Origin: Bradyrhizobium xenonodulans
GTDB lineage: Bacteria > Pseudomonadota > Alphaproteobacteria > Rhizobiales > Xanthobacteraceae
Direction: 5' to 3'
Length of the DNA stretch: 64,000 bases
NCBI RefSeq assembly: GCF_027594865.1
Contig: NZ_CP089391.1
Location: 6,416,501 to 6,480,500 of the forward strand
Positions 7,370 to 15,128 of the stretch are shown here, in pieces (position 1 is the stretch's first letter; every line of letters starts with the position of its first letter). The notes beneath the pieces were generated by a model. It did not search any database. It was not told where the DNA came from and was given only the letters and a program-made list of their open reading frames with translations. The position numbers and the translations under genes are program-made.

Positions 7370-7792
7370 TCACCACCATCCGCCGGTAAAGAAATCGTGC
7401 CGTTCGAACGCCAGCCGTGGCTCGGCTGGCCTTCTCGCGGATTTCGCCCACCGCTTCGCCTGCGGACGAGCTTCCGCGCGTTTGCGCTCAGGCGGCTCCT
7501 TCTTGGCGTCGGGAGGTGGTGCTGCAGGCATCGAGGCCATCGCCTCTCGCGCCGATTGCTGCGGTTCCTCCGGCATCGGATGAGCCTCCGCTATCTTCGG
7601 AACATCGGCCCGCGGCCGCGCGTCGAAGACGATCTTCTCTGGAAGGCTTCTTGCCGACCGGATTCTGATGGTCGTCCTGTCGGGATCGGTCGCGCCGGTA
7701 CGCTCGACCGGCGCCGGCAGATAGCGGTCCGCGGCAAAGAGCAGCGCCAGCAGCAGCCCGCCGACGAATACGAAGTATCTGACGATCGGCAT
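7370..7792 (-). CDS. Membrane-anchored hypothetical protein with basic periplasmic or cytoplasmic tail
   Basis: ATG at 7792 gives 140 residues. The first 24 (MPIVRYFVFVGGLLLALLFA) form one membrane anchor, followed by DRYLPAP and a long Pro/Ala/Arg/Lys-rich hydrophilic tail ending FERHDFFTGGWW. A GTG at 7801 in frame is possible but adds only MRS. The MPIVRYFVFVGGLLLALLFA start recurs in bradyrhizobial proteins of unknown function. It lies 94 bases after, and on the same strand as, the DUF1236 gene at 7887-8228, so both may be one transcript. Confidence 0.7.
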   Translation of the reverse strand: MPIVRYFVFVGGLLLALLFAADRYLPAPVERTGATDPDRTTIRIRSARSLPEKIVFDARPRADVPKIAEAHPMPEEPQQSAREAMASMPAAPPPDAKKEPPERKRAEARPQAKRWAKSARRPAEPRLAFERHDFFTGGWW

Positions 7793-7886
7793 GGACCGCA
7801 CTCGCAGCTCAAGGAATCGCTTCTCGGCGGATGCCGAACGCCGGCTTGCGGCGGGTCGCCTCCTCCCGCGACCCGCCGCGGTGGAC

Positions 7887-8228
7887 TTAGTCCACCTCTT
7901 GGACCACGGTGCGCGTCGACGGATCGACCAGCATCACGCGCTCGCCGGAGTAGACGTAGCGGTATTTGGTGAGCGACGGACCCCAGTCGGCGGGCACCGC
8001 CTCGAGCTCGACATCGCGCGGCACGGGCTGACCCACGACGATCTTCTCGCGTGTCTCGACCGGGCGGATCTTGTGCTCGGTCACGTAGGTGCGGATCTTG
8101 GTGCGGTACTCCGGCTCGATCTGCACGGCGGCATGACCGGCGCCTGTGGTGGTGACCACCGTCGACTGAGCCATCGCGCCCGTCGAGATCAGCGCGGCGG
8201 CCGCGGACATCAGCAGCAGCTTCTTCAT
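7887..8228 (-). CDS. Short secreted DUF1236 protein
   Basis: The 113-residue product has a signal peptide (MKKLLLMSAAAALISTGAMA) after a CCAGGAGAGAGTC ribosome binding site. The mature part is a single DUF1236 unit: YRTKIRTYVTEHKIRPVETR, then VPRDVELEAVPADWGPSLTK and the terminal VMLVDPSTRTVVQEVD. It is the minimal form of the domain found twice in the 1660-2760 gene and likely works in the periplasm. The biological role of DUF1236 is unknown. Confidence 0.85.
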   Translation of the reverse strand: MKKLLLMSAAAALISTGAMAQSTVVTTTGAGHAAVQIEPEYRTKIRTYVTEHKIRPVETREKIVVGQPVPRDVELEAVPADWGPSLTKYRYVYSGERVMLVDPSTRTVVQEVD

Positions 8229-8689
8229 GACTCTCTCCTGGCCGCTGGATGCGGCGCTGCATGAACCCATCAGTGATGGCAATCGTTCCGGAGCAACGGC
8301 AGGAGGACTTCCTCTTTTTCCCGAGGGGAGATCGGAACCCATTGCCACACGGCTACCGGAGCTGCATGCGCGGCGCCTATTTGAGAGCTATCTGCGCGCT
8401 GCGAACCGGTCATCCCGATGTGAAAGCGGGTGCGCTCTCGATCGGCCGCTTCTGTGCGACGTTTCCTATCGGGCGAATGCTTCCGGGGCGTCACGGACGA
8501 CGCATTGGCGGAGATCGGGCGGCAGCGTCGCGTGGCGCGGTCGGTCACCAGCTTTTTGCGGTTTCGAAAAGTCGGAAGAGCAAGCTTCCGGCAAAAACTC
8601 ATTTGGCCCGACCTGACCCAAGGGTCTTCGCCACCGGTCCTGAGTCCTTCCGCGTGCCGCGCGCCGTTTCAAATTTTTTCGGGCGGCAC
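8229..8689. other. Intergenic region upstream of the heat-shock genes
   Basis: About 460 bases between the leftward DUF1236 gene and the heat-shock promoter. Open frames exist on both strands but none has a ribosome binding site, signal or recognisable protein pattern. I assign nothing here. Confidence 0.45.
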
Positions 8690-8718
8690 CTTGAAACGCT
8701 TTTGCGCCTTTCTAGTTT
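8690..8718 (+). promoter_or_regulatory. Candidate RpoH (heat-shock sigma) promoter
   Basis: CTTGAAA at 8690-8696 and CTAGTTT at 8712-8718 are 18 bases apart counted from CTTG, close to the alphaproteobacterial RpoH pattern (CTTG, 17-18 bases, CYTATNT). It lies just before the thermometer leader of the hsp20 gene. Confidence 0.5.
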
Positions 8719-8730
8719 TTTTCTTGCCGC

Positions 8731-8852
8731 GAGAGCGGTGTGCCGGATGCCTGCTCGGGTCCGGCGCGGGCGCCGGTCCGGAAACTTCGGACCCCTCTGG
8801 ATTTCCGCCCTGCGCTCCTTCGTACCCATCTTGCTCTTTGGAGGACTTGGTT
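8731..8852 (+). promoter_or_regulatory. ROSE-like RNA thermometer in the hsp20 leader
   Basis: The leader ends with TTGCTCTTTGGAGGACTTGG and then TTATG. In ROSE thermometers a U-U/C-G-C-U motif pairs with the Shine-Dalgarno AGGA in the last hairpin; here TTGCT (8831-8835) sits just before GGAGG (8840-8844) with a loop of four bases. Upstream are further stems, for example GGTCCG/CGGACC around 8784-8802. This fits the four-hairpin layout described for B. japonicum hspA. It should mask the ribosome binding site at normal temperature and melt on heat shock. Confidence 0.75.
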
Positions 8853-9314
8853 ATGAGGACCACGTTTGACTTCGCGCCCCTGTGGCGCTCCACCATCGGC
8901 TTCGACCATCTGGCCGACCTCGTCGACAGCACACTGCGCCAGACGAACGAAGACAATTATCCCCCCTACAACATCGAACGCTCCAGCGAGGATCACTACC
9001 GGATCACACTGGCCGTCGCAGGCTTCGGCGCCGACGACATCGCGGTGACGGCCGAGCAGAATGCGCTCACCATCGAAGGCAGGAAGCCCGAGAAGCCGGC
9101 CGGCGAATATCTCTTCCAGGGGATCGCCGCACGTCCGTTCCGGCGCGTTTTCAACCTGGCCGACTACGTCCAGGTGAAGGGGGCTTCCTTCCGCGACGGC
9201 CTGCTGATCATCGACCTCGTCCGAGAGGTGCCGGAGGCGATGAAGCCGCGCCGGATCCAGATCGCCGGCGGCGCTTCTTCTTCGGCGCAGATCGAGCAGA
9301 AAAAGGCAGCCTGA
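8853..9314 (+). CDS. Small heat-shock protein Hsp20, class A type
   Basis: The 153-residue protein has the alpha-crystallin domain between an N-terminal region (FDHLADLVD, YPPYNIERSSEDHYRITLAV) and a C-terminal tail. The core has AGFGADDIAVTAEQNALTIE and the conserved end-strand GASFRDGLLIIDLVREVP. It should act as an ATP-independent holdase that keeps unfolded proteins soluble in the cytoplasm. YPPYNIE resembles the IbpA-like class A Hsp20 group. It follows a RpoH-type promoter and a ROSE-like leader, and a second Hsp20 of another class lies 82 bases downstream, probably on the same transcript. Confidence 0.9.
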   Translation: MRTTFDFAPLWRSTIGFDHLADLVDSTLRQTNEDNYPPYNIERSSEDHYRITLAVAGFGADDIAVTAEQNALTIEGRKPEKPAGEYLFQGIAARPFRRVFNLADYVQVKGASFRDGLLIIDLVREVPEAMKPRRIQIAGGASSSAQIEQKKAA

Positions 9315-9396
9315 CGCCAATTCGAACTTCGACGGGGAACGCGGCGTGCGCAAGCGCGACCGTGCTCCCCGTCCCATGAAATGAGGGAGAGCAACC

Positions 9397-9888
9397 ATGG
9401 CAATTCGTGATCTCATTCCCTGGTCGAGAAACCAGGAGGTCGCGCCGGCGCGCGGCGGCTACGACCCGTTCATGACGCTGCATCGCGAGATGAACCGTCT
9501 GTTCGACGATGCCTTCCGCGGCTTCGGCGGCATGGGCCTGTCACCGCTGATGGAAGGGCAATTCGGCTGGCCCAAGCTCGAGCTCAGCGAGACCGACAAG
9601 GCGCTGACGGTGTCGGTCGAGCTGCCGGGCATGACGGAAAAGGACGTCAACGTCGAAATCAACAATGGCGTCCTCACCATCCGCGGCGAGAAGAAGAACG
9701 AGCGCAAAGACGAAGGAAAATACTTCACCGAGCGCTACTACGGCGCCTTCGAGCGTCAGATCCCGCTGCAGGACGTCGAGGAAGACAAGGCCGAGGCGTC
9801 GTTCAAGGACGGCGTCCTGACCGTATCGCTGCCGAAGTCCGAGAACCCGCGGGCGGGCGTCAAACGCATCGCGATCAACAGCCAGTAA
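9397..9888 (+). CDS. Small heat-shock protein Hsp20, class C type
   Basis: The 163-residue protein begins MAIRDLIPWSRNQEVAPARG with PFMTLHREMNRLFDDAFRGF next, the N-terminal pattern of class C Hsp20s. The alpha-crystallin domain covers about residues 55-150: ELSETDKALTVSVELPGMTE, VNVEINNGVLTIRGEKKNER and the A-x-x-x-n-GVL motif (ASFKDGVLTVSLPK). It acts as a cytoplasmic holdase, probably forming its own oligomers separate from class A. The pairing of one class A and one class C gene after a thermometer is known from bradyrhizobial heat-shock operons. Confidence 0.92.
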   Translation: MAIRDLIPWSRNQEVAPARGGYDPFMTLHREMNRLFDDAFRGFGGMGLSPLMEGQFGWPKLELSETDKALTVSVELPGMTEKDVNVEINNGVLTIRGEKKNERKDEGKYFTERYYGAFERQIPLQDVEEDKAEASFKDGVLTVSLPKSENPRAGVKRIAINSQ

Positions 9889-9967
9889 CGACATCCGGAC
9901 GGCGGCCCGCCGCCGCCCGGCACGCAATCGAAACCGTCCCGAAGAAAGGAGCGTAGGGAGGCAACCG

Positions 9968-10291
9968 ATGAGTATCGCCAGCACGATCACCGGCAATCTC
10001 GATCCCCTCTTCCATCCGGCCGCGCACTATGCATCTCCGGACGACGTCCTGAACGACGGTGACCTCTCCGTCCCGGAGAAGAGGATCATCCTGTCGTCCT
10101 GGGCATCCGACATGTTCGCGGTCGAATCCTGTCCCGCCCTGCGAGAAATCCCGGGCGTGGGCCACACCCTTCGCCTGGCCGACATTCTCGCCGCGTTGCG
10201 GCGGCTGGACGGAGAGGACGACGATCCGCCCCGCCCCGGCGGCGTCCCCATGCGGCGGCCTTGGGCCGCCGCGCAGCGGCAGTCCGTATGA
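9968..10291 (+). CDS. Hypothetical protein linked to the Hsp20 pair
   Basis: The 107-residue protein has a recognisable core: DDVLNDGDLSVPEKRIILSS followed by WASDMFAVESCPALREIPG, then a disordered Pro/Arg-rich end. I recall the EKR-x-IL-xSWASD-x-x-AVES-P-LR pattern from rhizobial proteins of unknown function next to small heat-shock genes. AGGAGCGTAGGGAGGCAACCG lies before the ATG. It has no signal peptide or membrane segment, so it is cytoplasmic. Its stop overlaps the start of the next small gene as ATGA. A stress role is likely from context but unproved. Confidence 0.75.
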   Translation: MSIASTITGNLDPLFHPAAHYASPDDVLNDGDLSVPEKRIILSSWASDMFAVESCPALREIPGVGHTLRLADILAALRRLDGEDDDPPRPGGVPMRRPWAAAQRQSV

Positions 10292-10428
10292 TGTTTACGC
10301 AGGCCATTCTCACGATGGTGTTGTTCGGGCACGCAACCGCAGCCTTCGCCATTCCATTTGTCGCGTGCCTGAACGGACGAGGCGGCACTACCGAACTCAG
10401 CGTAGCAGCTCCCACCGGAGCATCCTAA
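10288..10428 (+). CDS. 46-residue exported or membrane microprotein
   Basis: ATG at 10288 overlaps the stop of the upstream gene (ATGA), and a second ATG follows directly. The peptide (MMFTQAILTMVLFGHATAAF then AIPFVACLNGRG) looks like a signal peptide or single membrane helix with an AXA-like site and a short Gly/Thr/Ser-rich end. The 4-base overlap suggests translational coupling to the heat-shock linked gene. It is too short to be certain; no family is recognised. Confidence 0.45.
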   Translation: MMFTQAILTMVLFGHATAAFAIPFVACLNGRGGTTELSVAAPTGAS

Positions 10429-10459
10429 TCCGCAGGGCCTCTCGCATACCAACATCGCT

Positions 10460-10684
10460 ATGAAGACCAACTCGCGCCAATCTCTCGGTTCAGGGGGCAC
10501 ATGGGACCGGACCTACCTCGAGTCGCTGATCCGTGAGGATTTCGAGCGATGCCATCCCGGCGAGACGCTGGAGGATCTCAAGCGGCGTGCGTCGTTTTCC
10601 AGAGAGGACAGAGGCCTGCTGCGGGACTGGATGCTGGTCGCGGGGGCGCGCGCCGCGGCCGCACACCAAGTCAAAGAACGCTAA
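10460..10684 (+). CDS. 74-residue hypothetical protein
   Basis: MKTNSRQSLGSGGTWDRTYL is followed by ESLIREDFERCHPGETLEDL and a helical middle containing SREDRGLLRDWMLVAGARAA. The protein is soluble and helical with one cysteine. I recall the FERCHPGETLEDLKRRASFS type from many Bradyrhizobium genomes, usually as orphan small genes. It lies downstream of the heat-shock genes on the same strand, separated by 31 bases from the microprotein, so it may belong to that operon. Function unknown. Confidence 0.7.
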   Translation: MKTNSRQSLGSGGTWDRTYLESLIREDFERCHPGETLEDLKRRASFSREDRGLLRDWMLVAGARAAAAHQVKER

Positions 10685-10744
10685 CGATCAACCGCAACCG
10701 ATGTGGGCACGATCGAAGCATCGGAAACTCACCACGATTCCGGT

Positions 10745-11131
10745 TCAAGCCGGCGAGGCTCCGGTATCAAGTAGCTGCGAGAAGGCGGCAGCCAATTGCG
10801 CCGGCGCAAAGGGCTTCTGAATCAAGACGCTGCCGCCGACACCCTGCGATTCCCAGTCCGGCGCGCTGGCGCTCGTCATGTAGAGCACAGGAAAGTCAGG
10901 CGTGATTTCCCTGATTTGCCGCGCCAGCTCCCAGCCGCTGATGCCATCACCCAGGTTGACGTCCGTCAGCAGGACTCGACATCCCTCGCGGCCATCGCAA
11001 AAGGTGCACATGGCCTCTTCCCCCGAATGGACCGAGCAGGCCTCGAAACCGCCGTCGGACAAGGCGTCCTCGACGAAGCTTGCGATGAGAGCTTCATCCT
11101 CCACGACCAGAACACGAACGGCATCACTCAC
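10745..11131 (-). CDS. Single-domain response regulator (receiver only)
   Basis: From the GTG at 11131 (after GAGGAGATTTGAAA) the product is 128 residues: VSDAVRVLVVEDEALIASFV gives the acidic pocket, LLTDVNLGDGISGWELARQI holds the phospho-acceptor Asp, MTSAS the switch Thr/Ser and QKPFAPAQLA the conserved Lys. There is no output domain, so it should act like CheY, by protein contact, or as a phosphate sink. The frame stays open upstream to 11209, but the ribosome binding site favours this start. No kinase gene is adjacent, so the partner is unknown. Confidence 0.85.
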   Translation of the reverse strand: MSDAVRVLVVEDEALIASFVEDALSDGGFEACSVHSGEEAMCTFCDGREGCRVLLTDVNLGDGISGWELARQIREITPDFPVLYMTSASAPDWESQGVGGSVLIQKPFAPAQLAAAFSQLLDTGASPA

Positions 11132-11248
11132 TTTCAAATCTCCTCGGCGACCGAGCCGGGTTGTCTCGCGTGCGGCAGTGCGCTGGTCCGCAGTCCGGCG
11201 GAAGAGCAACCTCCGCCGTCAGCCAGCCAAGCACCGTAATGCGCCGTG

Positions 11249-11614
11249 TCAAGCCACCGGCACACCGTAATAGGCGTTCACCGAGCGCGTCGTCGCCGGG
11301 TCGCTCCAATTCCAACTGCTCTCGTCGGCGTATTTGGGGGCGCCGCGGAGCTGGTCCTGGGAAATGCCGGTGACTACATAGCCGCCGAGGTTGGTGTCGT
11401 ATTTCAGCGTCTGCCATGGCAGCGGATAGTGATCGTCACCGATGCCGAGCAGGCCGCCGAAGCTGAGCACCGCGTACGACACCTTGCCGCTGATCTTGTC
11501 GATCATGACGCGCTCGATGTAGCCGACCTTTTCGCCCTTCGCGTCGTACGCGTTCGTGCCCTCGACCTTGTCGCTGCCGATCAGGCTGAACGTCTCGCGA
11601 TCTTCCATGGTCAT
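11249..11614 (-). CDS. Cytoplasmic PRC-barrel domain protein
   Basis: The 121-residue product begins MTMEDRETFSLIGSDKVEGT after a GGAGGTCAAC ribosome binding site. The PRC-barrel covers about residues 8-85: SLIGSDKVEGTNAYDAKGEK, VSYAVLSFGGLLGIGDDHYP and LPWQTLKYDTNLGGYVV. A short tail ends SVNAYYGVPVA. Unlike the PRC-barrel gene at 3502-4014 it has no signal peptide. The family GIGDDHYPLPWQ-LKYD is common in rhizobia and often stress induced; a biochemical role is not established. Confidence 0.88.
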   Translation of the reverse strand: MTMEDRETFSLIGSDKVEGTNAYDAKGEKVGYIERVMIDKISGKVSYAVLSFGGLLGIGDDHYPLPWQTLKYDTNLGGYVVTGISQDQLRGAPKYADESSWNWSDPATTRSVNAYYGVPVA

Positions 11615-11773
11615 GTTGACCTCCTGGATGTTGTCTTCAGGAATCAACGGGGCCACGATGCCTCTGTTCCTGGCACAATCCGGGGCGAAAAGTTGATTTC
11701 CCAGAGATGAAGCGGCCAGGATCGGATGACGCGCCGCAATGTGCCGGACGAAGTCGGCGAGCGGAGTTAGAGC

Positions 11774-11965
11774 ATGGAGCTGACCGATCTGGAGCGCGAT
11801 TTCCTGAGGAAGCTCCTCGGCGAATCCTGGGTCAGCCCGCCGACGTTCGACCATGAAATCGTGGCGCGGCTCGTGGAGCTCGGTCTCGTGGAAACCGAAC
11901 CGCTTCCATCCGGAGATATCGAGTATCGCATCACCGACGCCGGGCGGGCGGCGGCTACCGCGTGA
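11774..11965 (+). CDS. Small winged-helix-like hypothetical protein
   Basis: The 63-residue protein starts MELTDLERDFLRKLLGESWV and ends EYRITDAGRAAATA. A helix-helix arrangement followed by a VARLVELGLVETEPL turn and a short beta-wing with ITDAGRAA resembles the C-terminal part of winged-helix regulators. It is probably cytoplasmic. It is divergent from the PRC-barrel gene. A regulatory role is inference from the fold-like pattern, and it may be just a small structural relative. Confidence 0.6.
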   Translation: MELTDLERDFLRKLLGESWVSPPTFDHEIVARLVELGLVETEPLPSGDIEYRITDAGRAAATA

Positions 11966-12221
11966 ACCACAGATCGGCGAGCCGCGGGCAAGTCGGAGGA
12001 ACGATAGCCTTGCCGCCCTATTGAACTGCAGGGACCGTCGCCCGCCGTTGAACTACGGCGCCTGTCGCGGATAGCCAAAGGTCTCACGACCCCGCTATTC
12101 AGAACTAGCGCTCGCGAGGATAGCCAAAGGCGGCGGCCTCTCCGGAACCACGGTATTCTCGCAGCGACGCGCCTTCGCGCCCTCGCCGGCAGGCGCGATC
12201 TCCATCCCGCACCCGCACGAC

Positions 12222-12689
12222 TTATTTGCCGCGCAGCGACAGACTGATCCGCGTTACGACCTCGTCCCACTCCCGCTCTTCGCTCGCCGGGTAGTTGAGC
12301 AGGACGCAGTGGATCAATCCGCTCGAGAAGTTGCACCGGTTGTACCAGACCTTGTCGGCCTTGTAGCTGGACACGGCAAAGAACCGAGGCGTCGTTCGCT
12401 TGTACTGAATGCGCGCGGGCGGATGCTTCTTTGCGAGAAATGCAGCGGGTGAATCGTTCGAGACGTTGGGCGCGGCCTGTATCGTGAGGTCGGCTCGGCC
12501 GTCAGCCGTCCGAAATCGCTGTCCGTACCCGTCCGGCCGGCCAGCTTCTTCGGTAAAGATCGAGGCCGGGAAATCCACCGAGGTACCCGTCTGCGGGATA
12601 GAATAGGTCGCCCATCTCACCGGTTGCGCCGAGACTGCAGAGATCGAGGCGGCAAGTCCGAGAACGAGCGCCGTCACCAGCCATTGCAT
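12222..12689 (-). CDS. Secreted hypothetical protein
   Basis: The 155-residue product has a signal peptide (MQWLVTALVLGLAASISAVS, cleavage near AQP). The mature part has the pattern WATYSIPQTGTSVDFPASIF then FRTADGRADLTIQAAPNVSN, YKADKVWYNRCNFSSGLIHC and a final DEVVTRISLSLRGK. The two cysteines probably form a disulfide. I recall this type from bradyrhizobial periplasmic proteins of unknown function. The start has GGGAGGAGACGCG before the ATG. Confidence 0.75.
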   Translation of the reverse strand: MQWLVTALVLGLAASISAVSAQPVRWATYSIPQTGTSVDFPASIFTEEAGRPDGYGQRFRTADGRADLTIQAAPNVSNDSPAAFLAKKHPPARIQYKRTTPRFFAVSSYKADKVWYNRCNFSSGLIHCVLLNYPASEEREWDEVVTRISLSLRGK

Positions 12690-12819
12690 CGCGTCTCCTC
12701 CCAGGGAGTCATGAAGACCCGACGAGCGGCGTCTCGGCTTCGATCATCATGGGGCCGACGTTCGGTTCGGCCTCCGGCGCAAGGCAGCGTCAGGGCCAAC
12801 CGCCCGCAGTTCCGGAAGA

Positions 12820-13044
12820 TCACTTCCGGCCCGACGGCGCCTGAGCATTCGAATCGTTCGGGTTCTTCTTGTTCGCCTCATGATGGCCGATCACGCAGCC
12901 GGCGGCAGCGCCGAGCTTGCCGTGCCCTGCCATGTGGCCGGCGACGCCGCCGACGATGGCGCCCTTGATGCAACCCTTCGCGTCCGCACCCGAGGACGCC
13001 AGCGCCATTGCGGCCACGCATGCCGCCGTGAAGATCCATTTCAT
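12820..13044 (-). CDS. Small secreted glycine-zipper protein
   Basis: The 74-residue product has a signal peptide (MKWIFTAACVAAMALASSGA, ADA cleavage) and a mature GCIKGAIVGGVAGHMAGHGK LGAAAG-type segment, which is a glycine-zipper capable of membrane insertion or oligomer packing. It ends in a polar NKKNPNDSNAQAP tail. Two cysteines flank the zipper. Proteins like this are common in the outer envelope of proteobacteria, often called glycine-zipper or YMGG-like; the exact role is unknown. Confidence 0.7.
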   Translation of the reverse strand: MKWIFTAACVAAMALASSGADAKGCIKGAIVGGVAGHMAGHGKLGAAAGCVIGHHEANKKNPNDSNAQAPSGRK

Positions 13045-13169
13045 GAGCGTTCTCCGGGCTCGGTTTCCGCGAGATCAATTCGATCCGGAGGCGGTCGTTC
13101 CGCTGCGGGCACGCGCCAGGCTGTCGCGACGCATCGAACTCAAGTCGTCAGCCGGCGTTTACTGACATC

Positions 13170-13448
13170 ATGTCAGACGCATTCGACTACTTCCGCGCCT
13201 ACGCCGTCCGAGCTCTCTGCAAGGCGAGATCGATGCCGCGGGGCCGGATGAGGCGTCTGCAGCTGGTGGCCGGCCGGATCTACAATCTCCTCAAAAAGGA
13301 AGCTGCCTACGGTCCCAATATCCAACACCTTGACGACTTTCGCGCAGCTCAGAAGCTCGAGAGCTCTCTCGAACGCCGGCCAAGCGACCGCTCCGGCGGT
13401 CGCCTTGCTCCGGCGGCGCCGCAAAGCTCGGATAGGGAGGCTGGCTGA
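13170..13448 (+). CDS. 92-residue hypothetical protein upstream of polX
   Basis: MSDAFDYFRAYAVRALCKAR opens a basic, helical protein with a central RRLQLVAGRIYNLLKKEAAY and PNIQHLDDFRAAQKLESSLE, then a disordered Ser/Arg/Pro tail. There is no signal peptide. Its stop is immediately followed by the polX ATG, so the two are likely cotranscribed and translationally coupled. A role with the PolX/PHP protein, perhaps in DNA repair, is plausible from this spacing but not shown. Confidence 0.6.
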   Translation: MSDAFDYFRAYAVRALCKARSMPRGRMRRLQLVAGRIYNLLKKEAAYGPNIQHLDDFRAAQKLESSLERRPSDRSGGRLAPAAPQSSDREAG

Positions 13449-15128
13449 ATGCCTTCGCTCGACGCGCGCGGTGTGGCAAGCCTTCTGCGAGAGTACGCGC
13501 AGCGGACCGCCTTGCGAGGCGGCAATCCCTACCGGGCGAAAGCGTACTCTCGGGCCGCCGACAGCTTGGCGGCCCTAGCCGTTCCTCTGGAGGTGCTTGT
13601 CGCCGAAGATCGACTTACTGAGATCCCAGGCGTCGGCGATGCTATTGCCGACATCATCACCAAGGTTCACAAGACGGGCAGTCATCCCAGCCTCGAAAAG
13701 CTGCGGAAGGAGATTCCCGCGGGCGTGCTCGAGATGCTCGCTGTACCCGGCCTTCGTCCGGAGAAGGTGCTGCGCCTATACAAGGATCTCGGCATCGGCT
13801 CGCTCTCGGAGTTGGAGGCCGCCGCCAAGGATGACCGCATCAAGAAGGCGAAAGGACTCGGCGCTGCGCTGCAGACCAAGATCCTGCAGAACCTCGCGAT
13901 TGCCAAAAGCGGAGAAGGCCGCCTCCACCTGCACCGCGCCGCCGCGCTGCTCGCGCATGCGAAGGACTCGATCCGCAAGTCCCGCCCTGAACTCAAGCGT
14001 GTGACGATCGCCGGCGATTTCCGCCGCGGCTGCGAACTCGTCGGCGATCTCTCGATCGTTGCGGAGGCTGCCAAGCCGGACAACACATCGACGCCATCGG
14101 CCGACGGGCTGCAAATCCGAGTATCCGACCGCAAGCACTTCGGCGCTGCTCTCCTCTTCGCAACAGGCTCCGCCACTCATATCGAACAACTCCAGGCTTT
14201 GACGGCGGAGAAGGGGATGCGATTGGAGCCCGACGGCCTGCACAATGGGCGCACCCTGATCGCCAGCGAGGAGGCTGAGATCTACCGCGCCCTCGCTCTG
14301 CCCTTCATTGACCCTGAGCTCCGGGAAGGGCGCGGCGAGATCGAGGCGGCTCTGAAAGGCAAGCTTCCGAAGCTCGTCACCGACCAGGATCTGCGCGGCA
14401 TTCTTCACTGCCACACCGATGCCTCCGACGGCACCGAGAGACTGGAGACCATGGCTAAGGCCACGCGCCAGCGCGGCTTCGACTATTTCGGAGTCGCGGA
14501 CCATTCCAAGTCTGCCCACTATGCCGGCGGTCTCTCCGTGGAGGAGATCGCGCAGCAGCACCGGGAAGCCGATCGACTGAACAAGCGCTTCGGCAAGGAC
14601 TTCCGGATCCTCAAGGGTATCGAGTCCGACATCCTGGCGGACGGGTCGCTCGACTATGACGACGACGTTCTGGAGCGCTTCGATTTCGTGGTCGCCAGCA
14701 TCCATGGGCGCTTCAAGCTGGATCGCAAGGTGCAGACGCAGCGCCTGCTTCGGGCTATTTCCAACCCTCACACCACTATCATCGGCCACATGACGGGGCG
14801 ACAGCTCCAGCGGCGGCCGGGCTACGAAATCGACGTTGAGAAGGTGCTGCGGGCGTGCGCCAAGCGCGACGTTGTGGTCGAGATTAACGCCCACCCATGG
14901 CGGCTCGACCTGGACTGGCGCTGGCACCAGGCGGCGCTGGAGTTCGGCTGCATGCTGAGCATCAATCCGGACGCGCACTCGATCCGGGAGCTCGACCACA
15001 TGCATTGGGGCGTCCTGATGGCCCGCAAGGGCGGTGCCCCTGCCGACCGGGTCCTGAACGCGATGACGCTTGCAGAGATCACGCGCTACCTGCGCCAGAA
15101 GCGGCGCTCGCTCGCCCGCGCCGCCTGA
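13449..15128 (+). CDS. polX: PolX-family protein with PHP nuclease domain and a degraded polymerase site
   Basis: The 559-residue protein has the PolX layout: helix-hairpin-helix part (ALRGGNPYRAKAYSRAADSL, LTEIPGVGDAIADIITKVHK), polymerase-X palm (VTIAGDFRRGCELVGDLSIV, ALLFATGSATHIEQLQAL), then a PHP domain with metal ligands ILHCHTDASDGT, FGVADHSKSAHYAGG, KGIESDIL, SIHG, INAHPWR and NPDAHS. Canonical PolX uses an Asp-x-Asp pair in the palm; here it reads D200-L-S202, and the usual GS before the RR is GD. The PHP 3'-5' exonuclease or endonuclease site looks complete. It probably works in base-excision repair as a nuclease, with the polymerase doubtful. Confidence 0.9.
   Translation: MPSLDARGVASLLREYAQRTALRGGNPYRAKAYSRAADSLAALAVPLEVLVAEDRLTEIPGVGDAIADIITKVHKTGSHPSLEKLRKEIPAGVLEMLAVPGLRPEKVLRLYKDLGIGSLSELEAAAKDDRIKKAKGLGAALQTKILQNLAIAKSGEGRLHLHRAAALLAHAKDSIRKSRPELKRVTIAGDFRRGCELVGDLSIVAEAAKPDNTSTPSADGLQIRVSDRKHFGAALLFATGSATHIEQLQALTAEKGMRLEPDGLHNGRTLIASEEAEIYRALALPFIDPELREGRGEIEAALKGKLPKLVTDQDLRGILHCHTDASDGTERLETMAKATRQRGFDYFGVADHSKSAHYAGGLSVEEIAQQHREADRLNKRFGKDFRILKGIESDILADGSLDYDDDVLERFDFVVASIHGRFKLDRKVQTQRLLRAISNPHTTIIGHMTGRQLQRRPGYEIDVEKVLRACAKRDVVVEINAHPWRLDLDWRWHQAALEFGCMLSINPDAHSIRELDHMHWGVLMARKGGAPADRVLNAMTLAEITRYLRQKRRSLARAA

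Noticed and set aside
8270..8602. A 110-codon minus-strand frame before the heat-shock genes
   Set aside because: No ribosome binding site, no signal peptide and an irregular composition; likely chance.
12068..12132. Direct repeat GATAGCCAAAGG, two copies 52 bases apart
   Set aside because: Only two short copies with no regular spacer; not a CRISPR array and no partner site seen.
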